Shown one piece after another: positions 1 through 7,809 of a DNA stretch of 64,000 bases. The stretch lies in contig JAOWCC010001634.1 of assembly GCA_030867875.1 (NCBI GenBank), positions 105,234,909-105,298,908 on the forward strand, given 5' to 3'. Origin of the DNA: Actinernus sp. WN-2022 (Eukaryota; Cnidaria; Anthozoa; Actiniaria; Actinernidae). The first letter of the stretch is position 1; every line of letters starts with the position of its first letter. The notes beneath the pieces are model-generated. The model had not been told where the DNA came from. It searched no databases and worked only from the letters and a program-made list of their open reading frames with translations. Position numbers and translations under genes: made by a program.

Positions 1-1455
1 CCATTTGAGATTAAAACACAAGAAAATTATTACCCTTTTCCTTATATACCCATCCCCTGGCTCAATGTTGATGTTTTCTAGTTATGCACAATAAGCCGAA
101 TATAAAAATTGCCCTTTCAACATTGAATGAACAGGGAGGTCCAGAATACAAAACACATTTGTCCAAGATTGTACACATGTATAGCTTATTCCTTGTGATT
201 TTTATTTTAGTTTTAAAATTCTGTTGCGTAATCTAAAAAGCAATTACTCAAGTTATATAGTTCATGGCCTTGTTTGGAGGCTTCCAATAAAAACATAAAA
301 TGTATTAGGAACACAGTGTTAAATGAAAAGTTACATTTATGTAAACATATTGTCAAAAGCTGTAATTTTGAAAAGCATTGGGATTAGCTACAGTCACCCA
401 GATGAGAAACAAAATATGGACTGCCAACCAGAGTGTGCAATTCCAGTGGATTCTCAGTGGACCAGTATAAGAAATATATATCATTCAAAAACACATTAAT
501 GACATTTTGACCAATCAGATGAAGCAACTAAGCCATGTAGTATTTTATTGGGTATAAAGGAGGATGCACTGGGGCCTTTATATACCGCTAGGGTCTCTAT
601 GTATACACATATACATGGTCAAATGCATGAGCAATACAGTGAATTTGAAAGACCTTTCAATCTTCCCTTTCTGAAACTGCCACCAGAGAAATATCACGCT
701 GGGATCCTTTTGCATCACTCGTCAATGGTGTGGACTGAAAGTGTTGGCGTTTGCCTAAATATAAATAGCAACCATTTAAAGTTTAGTATGACATGTATTT
801 GAAAAAGAAAAGGATGGATGTGATGTAAAGTCACGAAACAATGCAATTTATCAGAGCGGAGAGGAACAGTCTATATATGCCAGGGAGACGGAAAGATGTC
901 CAGAAAAAAAATAGGGAGGAGGAAAAAAAATTATGGGATTACATTCATGTTCTTGGGCTTGGGAGAAATGTTTAAAACTCACTAGGGAGGAGGGAGAAAA
1001 AATCGAAAACTAGGTCTAGGGATGAGTTTATCACACCCGAAATTTTAGCTGAGAATGAGATACAAGACTTTCAGACTTTAGCAAATATATATTTCCCACT
1101 GAATAAGCTTATAAAATCAAAAGAAACGTTACAACAAGCAATTGAATTCAACACTTACTTGATGTACATGTATTGTAGGCTGTTGAGTGTTGGTGTTGCT
1201 CGAGCTAGGGTTCCTTGTTGAAACCTTTCGCATCGGCAACTCGGCGATACTCTGGAGGAGTAAAATTTCATCATATTCGCTATTTGAAAGGCCTTTTATC
1301 CCAAAACTTTCCTTTCTCTGGTTCTATAGCACATACGTGGAGCGATTCCTTTCTCCTCCTTGCACTTTTTCGGCCTCGTGGATGGCGACTAAAAGTGCCT
1401 GCCGTTCTTCACGTACTAAGGCCGTATTTTAGTTGAAAATATAGTCTAACTACGA
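1..1455. other. Left flank without a supported gene
   Basis: This AT-rich stretch has only short, unconserved open frames and no recognisable domain, RNA gene or transposon end. It contains an imperfect direct repeat of a purine-rich 20-mer (about 912-932 and 983-1003, both beginning TAGGGAGGAGG). On the minus strand, about 1230-1425 reads as a Glu/Arg-rich frame broken by a TAG. It is in the same frame as the small unknown gene that starts at 1782. I infer host flank or a decayed viral remnant; the sequence does not decide between them. Confidence 0.5.
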
Positions 1456-1782
1456 CTAAAACTTTAAAATAATAACATACACACGAAGACTGATAATTCT
1501 GAAAAACAACTTGATGATACAATTGACTTTAACGTAAACACTTAGGCCGATGGAAACAGATTTTCCTCTTATACTGCTAAACTCCCTATATGGCCGCCAT
1601 TTTCCTGGCATACAAAATGGCGGATTCGCACTTGTGAGCGCGCAATGCATTTTGGATGACTTGGATTCTTTAAGTGCTTCCCGATATTCTTCGATATCCT
1701 CCAATTCGGTTGGAAATTCCAATTTGGTTGTAGGACAAGTAATAGCGCACTCATCTTTCAGTTCTTTGGTGTATTCATCCAT
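1456..1782 (-). CDS. Small unknown protein overlapping the ATPase gene end; distal half doubtful
   Basis: I do not recognise this 108-residue frame. It starts with ATG at 1782, and its first 8 bases overlap the end of the packaging ATPase gene in another frame. That is the same kind of tight coupling seen between the capsid and ATPase genes, and it argues that the N-terminus is a real downstream gene of the same transcription unit. The first 45 or so residues are acidic and Lys/Glu-rich. After that the composition changes, the CCGCCATTTT inverted repeat appears, and the tail is hydrophobic and low in complexity. The real C-terminus may have been replaced by inserted DNA, since the same frame becomes coding-like again at about 1425-1230. 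Function unknown. Confidence 0.35.
   Translation of the reverse strand: MDEYTKELKDECAITCPTTKLEFPTELEDIEEYREALKESKSSKMHCALTSANPPFCMPGKWRPYREFSSIRGKSVSIGLSVYVKVNCIIKLFFRIISLRVYVIILKF
1594..1623. promoter_or_regulatory. Inverted repeat with two facing CCGCCATTTT arms
   Basis: The arms CCGCCATTTT and AAAATGGCGG are perfectly complementary over 10 bases with a 10-base spacer. Each arm matches the published YY1-type consensus (GCCGCCATTTTG), so this could be a pair of YY1-like sites in host regulatory DNA, or the core of a small inserted repeat. It lies inside the distal part of the small unknown minus-strand frame, which suggests that part of the frame is not viral coding sequence. Confidence 0.35.
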
Positions 1783-2398
1783 GATAATATGTTATAGGTG
1801 CGGGTAGCTCTAACACTACTGCAAAAGGATGTCGCAAACAGAAACATATGCGAGCAAACTTATGAGATCGAAGTATCATTCGTAATTCATTACATTCTTG
1901 TGAGCCTCCGTAATCTTCAAATATCTTTTTACCATCTATAACCGATGCAGTATGAAATGCTACTACGATAGCTACGTTCTCACGAAATGGTTTACATATA
2001 CTCGTTAATTGTTGGGATAGTACCCAAATAGATAGTCCTATATGTCGAGCAGAGAATGCTAAATCTACTAGTTTGTCAGTTCTTCGTTTTACATCTTTCG
2101 ATGCGGCACAATCATCTAGAATCAATAATGTATTGGTACCTGACCAAAAGGTTGCACAAATATTTAATGTGGTATCGATAGCATCCTGAGATGGTGATAT
2201 GATATAAAAATGCGGATCTCGATTGGCAAATCCATGATATGTTTTGTTGTGGGCATACGTAGGACAAATTAATACTATATAATCGAACTTACCACGAAAT
2301 GGTGCACGAAGTTGTTCTATGAGAAATGCAGTCTTTCCACAATTCGTTGGACCTACTACGAGTGAGTTGAATGGGATGTGTTCTACCAAGGAATCCAT
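1775..2398 (-). CDS. A32/FtsK-HerA-type genome packaging ATPase
   Basis: This 207-residue P-loop ATPase most likely drives viral genome packaging into the capsid. Visible motifs are a Walker A at residues 16-23 (GPTNCGKT), a Walker B at about 91-97 (LLILDDC) ending in two Asp, and a following strand with a Ser-Gln-Gln motif at 128-130, as in the A32-like packaging ATPases of Polinton-like viruses, virophages and large DNA viruses. The length fits this compact family. The start codon overlaps the capsid gene stop in TGATG (position 2398 is shared), and the gene end overlaps the next frame. Capsid, ATPase and the small downstream frame are therefore probably read from one minus-strand transcript. 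No break is visible. Confidence 0.85.
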   Translation of the reverse strand: MDSLVEHIPFNSLVVGPTNCGKTAFLIEQLRAPFRGKFDYIVLICPTYAHNKTYHGFANRDPHFYIISPSQDAIDTTLNICATFWSGTNTLLILDDCAASKDVKRRTDKLVDLAFSARHIGLSIWVLSQQLTSICKPFRENVAIVVAFHTASVIDGKKIFEDYGGSQECNELRMILRSHKFARICFCLRHPFAVVLELPAPITYYHG

Positions 2399-3633
2399 CA
2401 GTACGTTATACTATGTAAAGATCTGTTCAATATCTTAAGCTGAGCATCCGCAAGGACATGGATATGCATGTTTACGTTTCCACTTCCTTTTAAAGTTCTA
2501 TGTATACGAATATCGATATCTTTTCCACCACCAGTTTGTGCCATTCCATCGCCATGAGCAGAGGAATCTTTTGCTGTACGACAATCGACTAGGATGGCAA
2601 ATCTGTTATTGTAAAATTTGGTAGGAGTCATAGAGGTATTGGATGTACCAAACCATCCTTTTGCGGACTCCCAAAAATCTGGTATTAACATACCTCCTGG
2701 AAAGAATCTATTTGGAACTCCATTTACGTCTATCTCTATCTTTGAAATATTAGGATTTACGAATGCTTCACTATCTCGTGAACCGGCAGTGGGAGGATCT
2801 ACGAATAGAAAGAGTAATCCAGCAAATGATCGTCGTGGAACATTTATATTCTGAGATATCAAAGTATCTGATGCCTTAGCGATAGGTACTAACTTGAAGT
2901 GAACTGCGTGATCGTATAGGAATGCAGTACCTTTTTCATATGCGTTAAATGCATTCCTAGCTAGTGTTTCATTCTTGATTGCTTCGTATTCTAACTGGAT
3001 GTTGGTAAGCTTGTACGTACCTATCTTTGTCGAATCTGATCCAACGATTATATCGATAGCGCGGGCTAGAGTTAATTCGAATGAAATAGTGTCTTCTAAT
3101 GCATGTGGATATAGAACTCCATGTTGTGTAAGAATATCAACGTCTAATGGAATCCTATATTTGGAACCATATGCAACCAACAATGCATTCTCACCAGTAT
3201 CTGAAGTACCTGCATCACCGGCTTTAGATCGTAGCTTATTTGTGTTATCTGATTGGATACCTTGTTGTACTCTCGATTCTCTCTCCTGCATAGATAAATA
3301 GATATCGGAATACGATTGTAATAGATCCGATCGAGCAATGTCTTCTACTATTTCAGCTCCCATCTTACAAACTCGATGTATAACTAAGCAACGTCCAACA
3401 TTTGCAACAACTCGATTATTAAGATGTCCACCAGACAATACGATATCACCCAATAATGCTAAACTACCAGGTACTAATACGATATCTTCTCCCATCGTTG
3501 GAACTTCCACATAGAGAGTCTCACCTGGATTGGCAGATGATGGATTGAAAGTTTTTCTATATAGGATTGGTTGAGCTTTGAGTGCGAGTGGCACTCTTAG
3601 TGCTTCTGTAGGAATTAACTTCGTCGATATCAT
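2398..3633 (-). CDS. Major capsid protein, double-jelly-roll type
   Basis: This 411-residue protein matches the family often annotated in invertebrate genomes as 'uncharacterized protein F54H12.2-like', which is the major capsid protein of Polinton-like elements. It would form the trimeric capsomers of an icosahedral shell. Supporting features are the beta-rich, aromatic-rich composition, the conserved-looking KFYNNRFAILVDCR stretch at residues 339-352, and the glycine-rich then beta-type C-terminus (GSGNVNMHIHVLADAQLKILNR, residues 383-404, given here as location and key residues GSGN, ADAQL and NR). I chose the ATG at 3633. The frame stays open upstream to 3801, but that extension is Arg/Ser-rich, antisense to the divergent gene and runs across its promoter. 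The gene is intact and is followed without a gap by the packaging ATPase. Confidence 0.85.
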   Translation of the reverse strand: MISTKLIPTEALRVPLALKAQPILYRKTFNPSSANPGETLYVEVPTMGEDIVLVPGSLALLGDIVLSGGHLNNRVVANVGRCLVIHRVCKMGAEIVEDIARSDLLQSYSDIYLSMQERESRVQQGIQSDNTNKLRSKAGDAGTSDTGENALLVAYGSKYRIPLDVDILTQHGVLYPHALEDTISFELTLARAIDIIVGSDSTKIGTYKLTNIQLEYEAIKNETLARNAFNAYEKGTAFLYDHAVHFKLVPIAKASDTLISQNINVPRRSFAGLLFLFVDPPTAGSRDSEAFVNPNISKIEIDVNGVPNRFFPGGMLIPDFWESAKGWFGTSNTSMTPTKFYNNRFAILVDCRTAKDSSAHGDGMAQTGGGKDIDIRIHRTLKGSGNVNMHIHVLADAQLKILNRSLHSITY

Positions 3634-3658
3634 GTTGAATATACCAAGATATATAGTT
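3634..3658. promoter_or_regulatory. Very short divergent promoter region between capsid and membrane-protein genes
   Basis: Only 25 bases separate the two divergent ATGs. They contain TATA-like stretches readable on both strands (ATATACC and GATATATAG). Promoter elements for at least one gene must therefore lie inside, or very close to, the start of the other coding region. The role is inferred from position and composition only. Confidence 0.45.
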
Positions 3659-4054
3659 ATGTTCAATATGGAAGATAGGGTCGACGTCGATGTGAGACCT
3701 GAGGATAATACAGATAGATACGAAGAACGACAACGAGATGAAGAAAACCGACGACAACGATATGAAGAAGACCGACGACGTGAAGCAAATGAACAATACA
3801 TGGCTTACTTATTGAGTGGCAATCAAGATGAAGCTGGGGGTAGTGAGACAATTACCATGGATAATTTGCATGACTACGCTATAGAAGGTGACCCACTTCG
3901 AGGATTCACATTCGAACAAACCTTTTCAGATTCGGTAAAGGAAAGGCTGGTTGATGATGTAAAAGAGCATTATCCGGATGCGGGTATTCGGTATAACATC
4001 GACATCTCCTTAATAAACGAACAACTCAAAGTTCGCGAACTGGGAAGCAAATAA
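3659..4054 (+). CDS. N-terminal part of a charged membrane protein, ended by an in-frame TAA
   Basis: This segment gives 131 residues from the ATG at 3659 (a second ATG follows at 3668). Residues 14-48 are extremely rich in Arg, Glu and Asp and likely form a charged helix or coiled coil. The rest is acidic, with mixed helices. The frame stops at a TAA (4052-4054), but the same frame stays open right after it and runs to 4699. This piece and the next are therefore most likely one gene of about 345 residues carrying a nonsense mutation, less likely two genes or a readthrough product. Family function unknown. The place next to capsid and packaging genes suggests a virion or membrane role. Confidence 0.6.
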   Translation: MFNMEDRVDVDVRPEDNTDRYEERQRDEENRRQRYEEDRRREANEQYMAYLLSGNQDEAGGSETITMDNLHDYAIEGDPLRGFTFEQTFSDSVKERLVDDVKEHYPDAGIRYNIDISLINEQLKVRELGSK

Positions 4055-4699
4055 CCCTTTACACGTCTATTCGTAGGTGATGAGAAAGATCTGAAATTAC
4101 GTATGAAGATGAGGAAAGCTCTCAAAGATGCTTTAGGTCCAAATAATGAAGAGGCCGCCAATGAAGTAATACTTGCAGAACGACAACTCACCGAGCGGGA
4201 AGCAAATAATGAATCTATTCTTGAAGACCCCGAATCGACCGACGCTCATAAAGAAATAGCTAAGAAAGAGTTAATATCTATCCGTAGGGAAAGAGAATTA
4301 CTCGAATATAAAGAAGAAGCCATACTAGAACGTACGTCGCTACGTGAGAGGATCAAATTCATTTTCAGAAAGTATGGAATGACCGTTCTTGCGGTGACAA
4401 CTGCTATTGGTGCTATCGTTAGCGTATTAGTTTCCCAGTTATCGAAATCCGTACCGAAACCAGTAAAAAATGGTATCGACAAAGTGGCAGATACAGTAAA
4501 GAAGGGATTAAAAACGGTAGGTGATTTGTTAAAGGAAATGGGAAAGAAACTTGGACAGATACTAGCTGGAATGATTGGATCAATTGCGAATTTGATATTT
4601 ACTATGGCCGGTCAAGCTCTAGGAGTATTAGCAGAGAACGTTTGGTTATTTATCGTAGCTATAGTGGTGATCACAATAGAGCAATATAAACGTCGTTAA
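4055..4699 (+). CDS. C-terminal part of the charged membrane protein
   Basis: This stretch continues the preceding frame directly after its TAA, giving 214 residues. If translated independently, the first ATG is at 4103 (198 residues). Counting from that Met, residues 20-90 form a charged Glu/Lys/Arg-rich helical region. A hydrophobic segment follows at about 91-113, then an amphipathic Lys/Gly stretch at 123-150, then two hydrophobic segments at about 155-172 and 175-192 and a basic tail (QYKRR). This is a typical multi-pass membrane layout for proteins encoded near capsid genes in Polinton-like elements. It ends in TAA at 4697-4699, and the TTAA at 4696-4699 also contains the stop of the convergent minus-strand gene. 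Exact function not recognised. Confidence 0.65.
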   Translation, partial: PFTRLFVGDEKDLKLRMKMRKALKDALGPNNEEAANEVILAERQLTEREANNESILEDPESTDAHKEIAKKELISIRRERELLEYKEEAILERTSLRERIKFIFRKYGMTVLAVTTAIGAIVSVLVSQLSKSVPKPVKNGIDKVADTVKKGLKTVGDLLKEMGKKLGQILAGMIGSIANLIFTMAGQALGVLAENVWLFIVAIVVITIEQYKRR

Positions 4700-5382
4700 C
4701 GAAACAACGCCCATGCAATTCCAGCTCCTGCAATAGATACTATCGCTAGATTGATCCCATGTTGTGGAGTAAGACGTTGTGGAGTAGGACTATGTGGAAC
4801 TCGTTGTGGAGTAGGATGTGGTAATTGTTGTGCAACTTGGTGTGGTAATTGTTTCTTTTGTTTCTTCCCTTTCATATCTGGTGGGGACTTGGTTTCGAGA
4901 ATATCTGCATTAATATCGTTGTTGACACCAAACACAATACCTTTTGTGGCTTTCTGGGTTGGATTTTTATAGCCATCCTTCTTACCGAGGTAGTACTCGA
5001 GGTCGCTTGGTAGTAATCTTACCTTTAAAGCTATTGCTAGATCTAATTTCTTATGTGTGTGTAGTATAGCTGTAAGATAGTTTTTATAGCTTATCTTCAA
5101 ATTGTTTTCGATAATAGCGCCTTCGACCAAGCTCTTAAATTTGGTTTTGACATTGAAACTATCTATGATGGATTCGTTAAGCTCGTTTTGCGCACCTAGA
5201 ATGCACCATCCGAAAGCTTCGACAGATCGATTCAATCTACCTACTCCAGCCTCCGGCAAACCCTTACCGATTGGTGGTGTAAACCAATTGTATTGTTTCC
5301 CATTATTGTCGCTAACGAACGATAAAGGAAACTGATAGTCCGTACGACTCTCCTCAAGAAACTTAAAGTCGCCATCTGGCCA
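4696..5382 (-). pseudogene. C-terminal part of the large tail-anchored protein, cut off by an in-frame TAA
   Basis: These 228 residues continue in the same frame directly after the TAA that ends the upstream 321-residue segment. There is no ATG near the beginning; the first possible non-ATG start (TTG) is at 5259. It therefore reads as the second half of one protein rather than a separate gene. The order is a globular part (about residues 1-140), a low-complexity Pro/Gln/His linker with repeated TPQR-like units, and a final hydrophobic segment of about 17 residues ending in Arg, which looks like a C-terminal membrane anchor. If the upstream TAA is not read through, this part is not made. Confidence 0.6.
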
Positions 5383-6348
5383 TTAAGCAGAGTATGAGGT
5401 ATTATGTGCGTACTTCTCTGTAGCGTTCACCGTTTTTCCATGAATGTATGTGTAGACGTCTCCTAAACCATGATTATTGCCTCCATCCCATCGAAAGTCT
5501 GGCGTTTGAGATAAACCAAATTCGGTACATAACTTCTCAAGAGCATTTTTGTTATAGAGGTTATCCATTTGCTTGAAAACAGAGTCATTAGGAAGAGGAA
5601 TTCCATGAGTACCACCAAGTTCATGAAGAATTCTTCGTATTGTGAAATAAACGTGAAATCGTAAGAACCCTTGAATAATTGGTGGATATGTTTTTAAAAT
5701 AGGATCGAATAACGACACTCCACATCCAGAAGTTGCACACCATGTTGCGAAATTTAATTGTTGAGGCCAATACTTGAAGTTTGGTCCCGATAACCAATGA
5801 TGAGACTCGTTTGCTGTCACATGCTTTATGGTGGTCTCTTTGAATATGTTACGAAAGACCACATTGAACCTTTTTGTTGGTGTGACGTATATCCATAGAT
5901 TAGTGAGATCGATATCTTGAGCTTTTTCGTGAAAAGGAACTGCTGCGATGGGATATTTCACACTTTTATCTAGTGTCAACGCAAATGGGTAACCATCAAC
6001 CATCCCCTGCAATGCATTATCGATGAGTTTTTGAATGGCAGCACGTGGCTTGGAGATATCATCGCCATATACCGCATAGCTATGATTCCCATATCGAAAC
6101 CAAATACTCGTCGAATATTTACCTGAATCATGTATGCTCGTGGATGCATAGAACTGATGGAAATCCGCATGTGGGTATTGTTTCTTAAACTTCACCAATA
6201 GATCGGTATTCAGTGTTGAGATCCTCTTATTTTCATCGGTAATTAGAGCAGTCTGCTCAGATTTCGACAGTCTTGGTCCACCCCTAACAATCCCTGCTAT
6301 GTCCTCTGCAGATAGACCATCATCTTCGTCTGGCACAACGAAAGGCAT
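5383..6348 (-). CDS. N-terminal part of a large virion-type protein, ended by an in-frame TAA
   Basis: This 321-residue segment starts at ATG 6348. It begins with an acidic tail (residues 1-15), then a mixed alpha/beta globular region rich in aromatic residues (Trp, Tyr, Phe) and His, with a Cys pair at WCATSGCG. No enzyme motif is evident. The frame reopens immediately after the TAA at 5383-5385 and continues to 4696, so the full protein would be about 549 sense codons with a C-terminal membrane anchor. Similar long proteins sit beside capsid genes in invertebrate Polinton-like elements, and I infer a structural or entry-related virion role without being able to name it. It is divergent from the minor-capsid candidate at 6398, with a 49-base gap. 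Confidence 0.65.
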   Translation of the reverse strand: MPFVVPDEDDGLSAEDIAGIVRGGPRLSKSEQTALITDENKRISTLNTDLLVKFKKQYPHADFHQFYASTSIHDSGKYSTSIWFRYGNHSYAVYGDDISKPRAAIQKLIDNALQGMVDGYPFALTLDKSVKYPIAAVPFHEKAQDIDLTNLWIYVTPTKRFNVVFRNIFKETTIKHVTANESHHWLSGPNFKYWPQQLNFATWCATSGCGVSLFDPILKTYPPIIQGFLRFHVYFTIRRILHELGGTHGIPLPNDSVFKQMDNLYNKNALEKLCTEFGLSQTPDFRWDGGNNHGLGDVYTYIHGKTVNATEKYAHNTSYSA

Positions 6349-6397
6349 CGTAACTATTGAAGCTATACATATACATAGTTTATACCTTTAATATATA
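6349..6397. promoter_or_regulatory. Divergent AT-rich promoter region
   Basis: These 49 bases separate the start codons of two divergent viral genes. On the minus-strand side a GGTATAAAC TATA-like element lies about 30 bases from its ATG. On the plus-strand side there is a TTTAATATATA run directly upstream of the ATG at 6398. Assignment rests on position and TATA-like composition. Confidence 0.5.
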
Positions 6398-7078
6398 ATG
6401 GTGCTCTTATATGTCACCACCACATCGTCTGACCATACTGTCTACTTTGATAACCCTATTCTTATCAATAATATTTCGCTAGTTGAGATCACTTTTGAGA
6501 ATAGTTGGTGGAACCTAGTAGAGAATGCGAACTTCTGGTGGTATAAGGATGGAGAAAATAACAATCCTGATGTGAGAATCTTACACACTATAACGGCAGG
6601 ACACCACGACATGGTAAGCCTCAAACCCTACTTCAAGCCTGCAATTGATGCTGGTATCTTGAAAATAGTGGAACAGCTATCTAGTAGATTTTGGAATATA
6701 GAAGTCAAGAAACCGATTCGATTTGATAGGAAATTATGCACATTATTGTGTACCGATAGTACTCCAGAAGGGCATGGTTTGTCAATCGAAGTGGGTAACC
6801 ACACACTGGTGCTTCATGATATCTACACTACGTATGTCCACTGCGATGTGGTGGATTCTAGTTTCTCAATTCTCGATGGAAAACGATCGCAAGTAATAGC
6901 TAGTTTAGAGATACGAGGCGAAAGATTCGCGAAATCGACATATGCTTCACTAATCCCACTAGCTATCAAAGCTCTAGATACGGTACGAAATAGCCTTCGC
7001 CTGACGATTTGCGATGATAAAGGAAATATTATAGACTTCCGTGGTCGACCTATATGCTACGTATTGAAGCTTGAGTAA
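6398..7078 (+). CDS. Putative minor capsid (penton-like) protein
   Basis: This intact 226-residue protein has no membrane segment and no enzyme motif. It looks beta-rich, with an N-terminal strand pattern (LLYVTTTSSDHTVYF) and a C-terminal domain containing YVHCDVVD, a GKRSQVIASLEIRGERF stretch and a final DFRGRP...Y.LKLE strand. This arrangement resembles a family that recurs beside the major capsid gene in invertebrate Polinton-like elements, where a minor capsid or vertex role is proposed. Single-jelly-roll penton is my inference from size, composition and context. It starts at 6398, directly after the divergent promoter, and ends in TAA. Its last 8 codons and 3' flank are copied in a 36-bp tandem duplication. 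Confidence 0.6.
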   Translation: MVLLYVTTTSSDHTVYFDNPILINNISLVEITFENSWWNLVENANFWWYKDGENNNPDVRILHTITAGHHDMVSLKPYFKPAIDAGILKIVEQLSSRFWNIEVKKPIRFDRKLCTLLCTDSTPEGHGLSIEVGNHTLVLHDIYTTYVHCDVVDSSFSILDGKRSQVIASLEIRGERFAKSTYASLIPLAIKALDTVRNSLRLTICDDKGNIIDFRGRPICYVLKLE

Positions 7079-7127
7079 ATCATACGTATACGCTACGTAT
7101 TGAAGCTTGAGTAAATCATACGTATAT
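7056..7127. repeat. 36-bp tandem duplication at the end of the minor-capsid gene
   Basis: The segment from 7056 to 7091, which includes the last codons and TAA of the minor-capsid gene, is repeated almost exactly at 7092-7127. Because the first copy keeps the stop codon, the protein is unaffected. The duplication lengthens the gap to the next plus-strand gene and doubles a CATACGTATA motif that may serve the downstream promoter. Confidence 0.8.
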
Positions 7128-7137
7128 CACATATACG
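7121..7137. promoter_or_regulatory. Perfect palindrome abutting a start codon
   Basis: CGTATAT and ATATACG are complementary 7-base arms around a CAC spacer, and the right arm touches the ATG at 7138. The position suggests a promoter or operator-like site, or a small hairpin in the leader of the next gene. It is not contained in the amplified cassettes, which begin downstream. Confidence 0.4.
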
Positions 7138-7512
7138 ATGGACGGCGATTCGATTCAACCCCTTCTTCCATCAGCACCAAAACTCTATCCGCCGCTTGCT
7201 AGTGGCACTGGAAATAATTTTCGACTGAAAACAATCCGAGATACGCTTTCGGATATCGAAATTCAAGAAAAACACTATGAAGGCGTTCGTAAGAAATATG
7301 CGCGTTCTCAAGGAATAGTTCATGGTATCGCAGTGGTAACAGGAGGTCTATCTGTGATTTTATCTGGGTCTGGATTGGGAATAGCTTTAACTGGCTTTGG
7401 AATAGTGATTGGTTTACCACTTGGTGTTATTGGTGGCTTATGTGGATTAATTTCAGCATCTACGACCATTGGAGCTAAAAAATTAGGAATAATAATACGA
7501 TTCGTGATCTAG
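7138..7512 (+). CDS. Small glycine-rich membrane protein, frameshifted at its C-terminus
   Basis: This frame gives 124 residues from ATG 7138. A Pro-rich N-terminus (1-20) leads to a charged helix (28-56), then two hydrophobic glycine-rich segments at about 60-78 and 80-106, giving a hairpin-like membrane protein. The frame ends after GAKK in a short non-conserved tail (stop at 7510-7512). The -1 frame, open from 7479 to 7691, carries a well-formed charged helical domain that most likely is the true C-terminus, so the gene has a frameshift at the A6 run 7477-7482. The four extra cassettes all break into this gene at about codon 88. Confidence 0.6.
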   Translation: MDGDSIQPLLPSAPKLYPPLASGTGNNFRLKTIRDTLSDIEIQEKHYEGVRKKYARSQGIVHGIAVVTGGLSVILSGSGLGIALTGFGIVIGLPLGVIGGLCGLISASTTIGAKKLGIIIRFVI

Positions 7513-7691
7513 TATCGAAAGCCTTGCATGATGAAAATATATCTGACTCTGAATACAGTATCATCCTCGCTGAAGCAGATAAATACGAGATTATGAGGTC
7601 TGAAATTCGCCGAGAGACTGAAGGACAAATAAGCGAAAAAAACGTGGAACAAATTCGCTCATCTTCGTTCACAGTCGGTGAATCATTTTAA
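7479..7691 (+). pseudogene. C-terminal helical domain of the small membrane protein in the -1 frame
   Basis: This frame has no good start codon of its own. It encodes about 70 residues with an acidic, helical pattern (DLVSKALHDENISDSEYSII and onward), ending with GESF and TAA at 7689-7691. The hydrophilic helix following two membrane segments makes sense as the tail of the preceding frame. The run AAAAAA at 7477-7482 is the obvious place for the shift. A one-base insertion is the simplest reading; programmed slippage is possible but no classical X-XXY-YYZ heptamer is in phase. Confidence 0.5.
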
Positions 7692-7809
7692 GAATGTTTC
7701 TATAGTGTTCCTTGTCCTTTTTACATTAGTAATAGTGTGTTTTGAAATTTTCTAGAGATGAATTTTGATGTTTAAATCGTAAACGGCTGATTCAAGGCGC
7801 TTTGAAAGT

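Noticed and set aside
548..1436. Short plus-strand frames in the left flank as host genes
   Set aside because: No recognisable domain, no clear start context and no conservation that can be seen from the sequence alone.
2398..3801. 467-residue version of the capsid protein
   Set aside because: The extra 56 N-terminal residues are Arg/Ser-rich, antisense to the divergent gene and cross its promoter; ATG 3633 fits better.
4052..5385. TAA reassigned to an amino acid in this element
   Set aside because: TAA is the apparent normal stop of the minor-capsid candidate and others, and TAG and TGA are also used as stops; two nonsense mutations are simpler.
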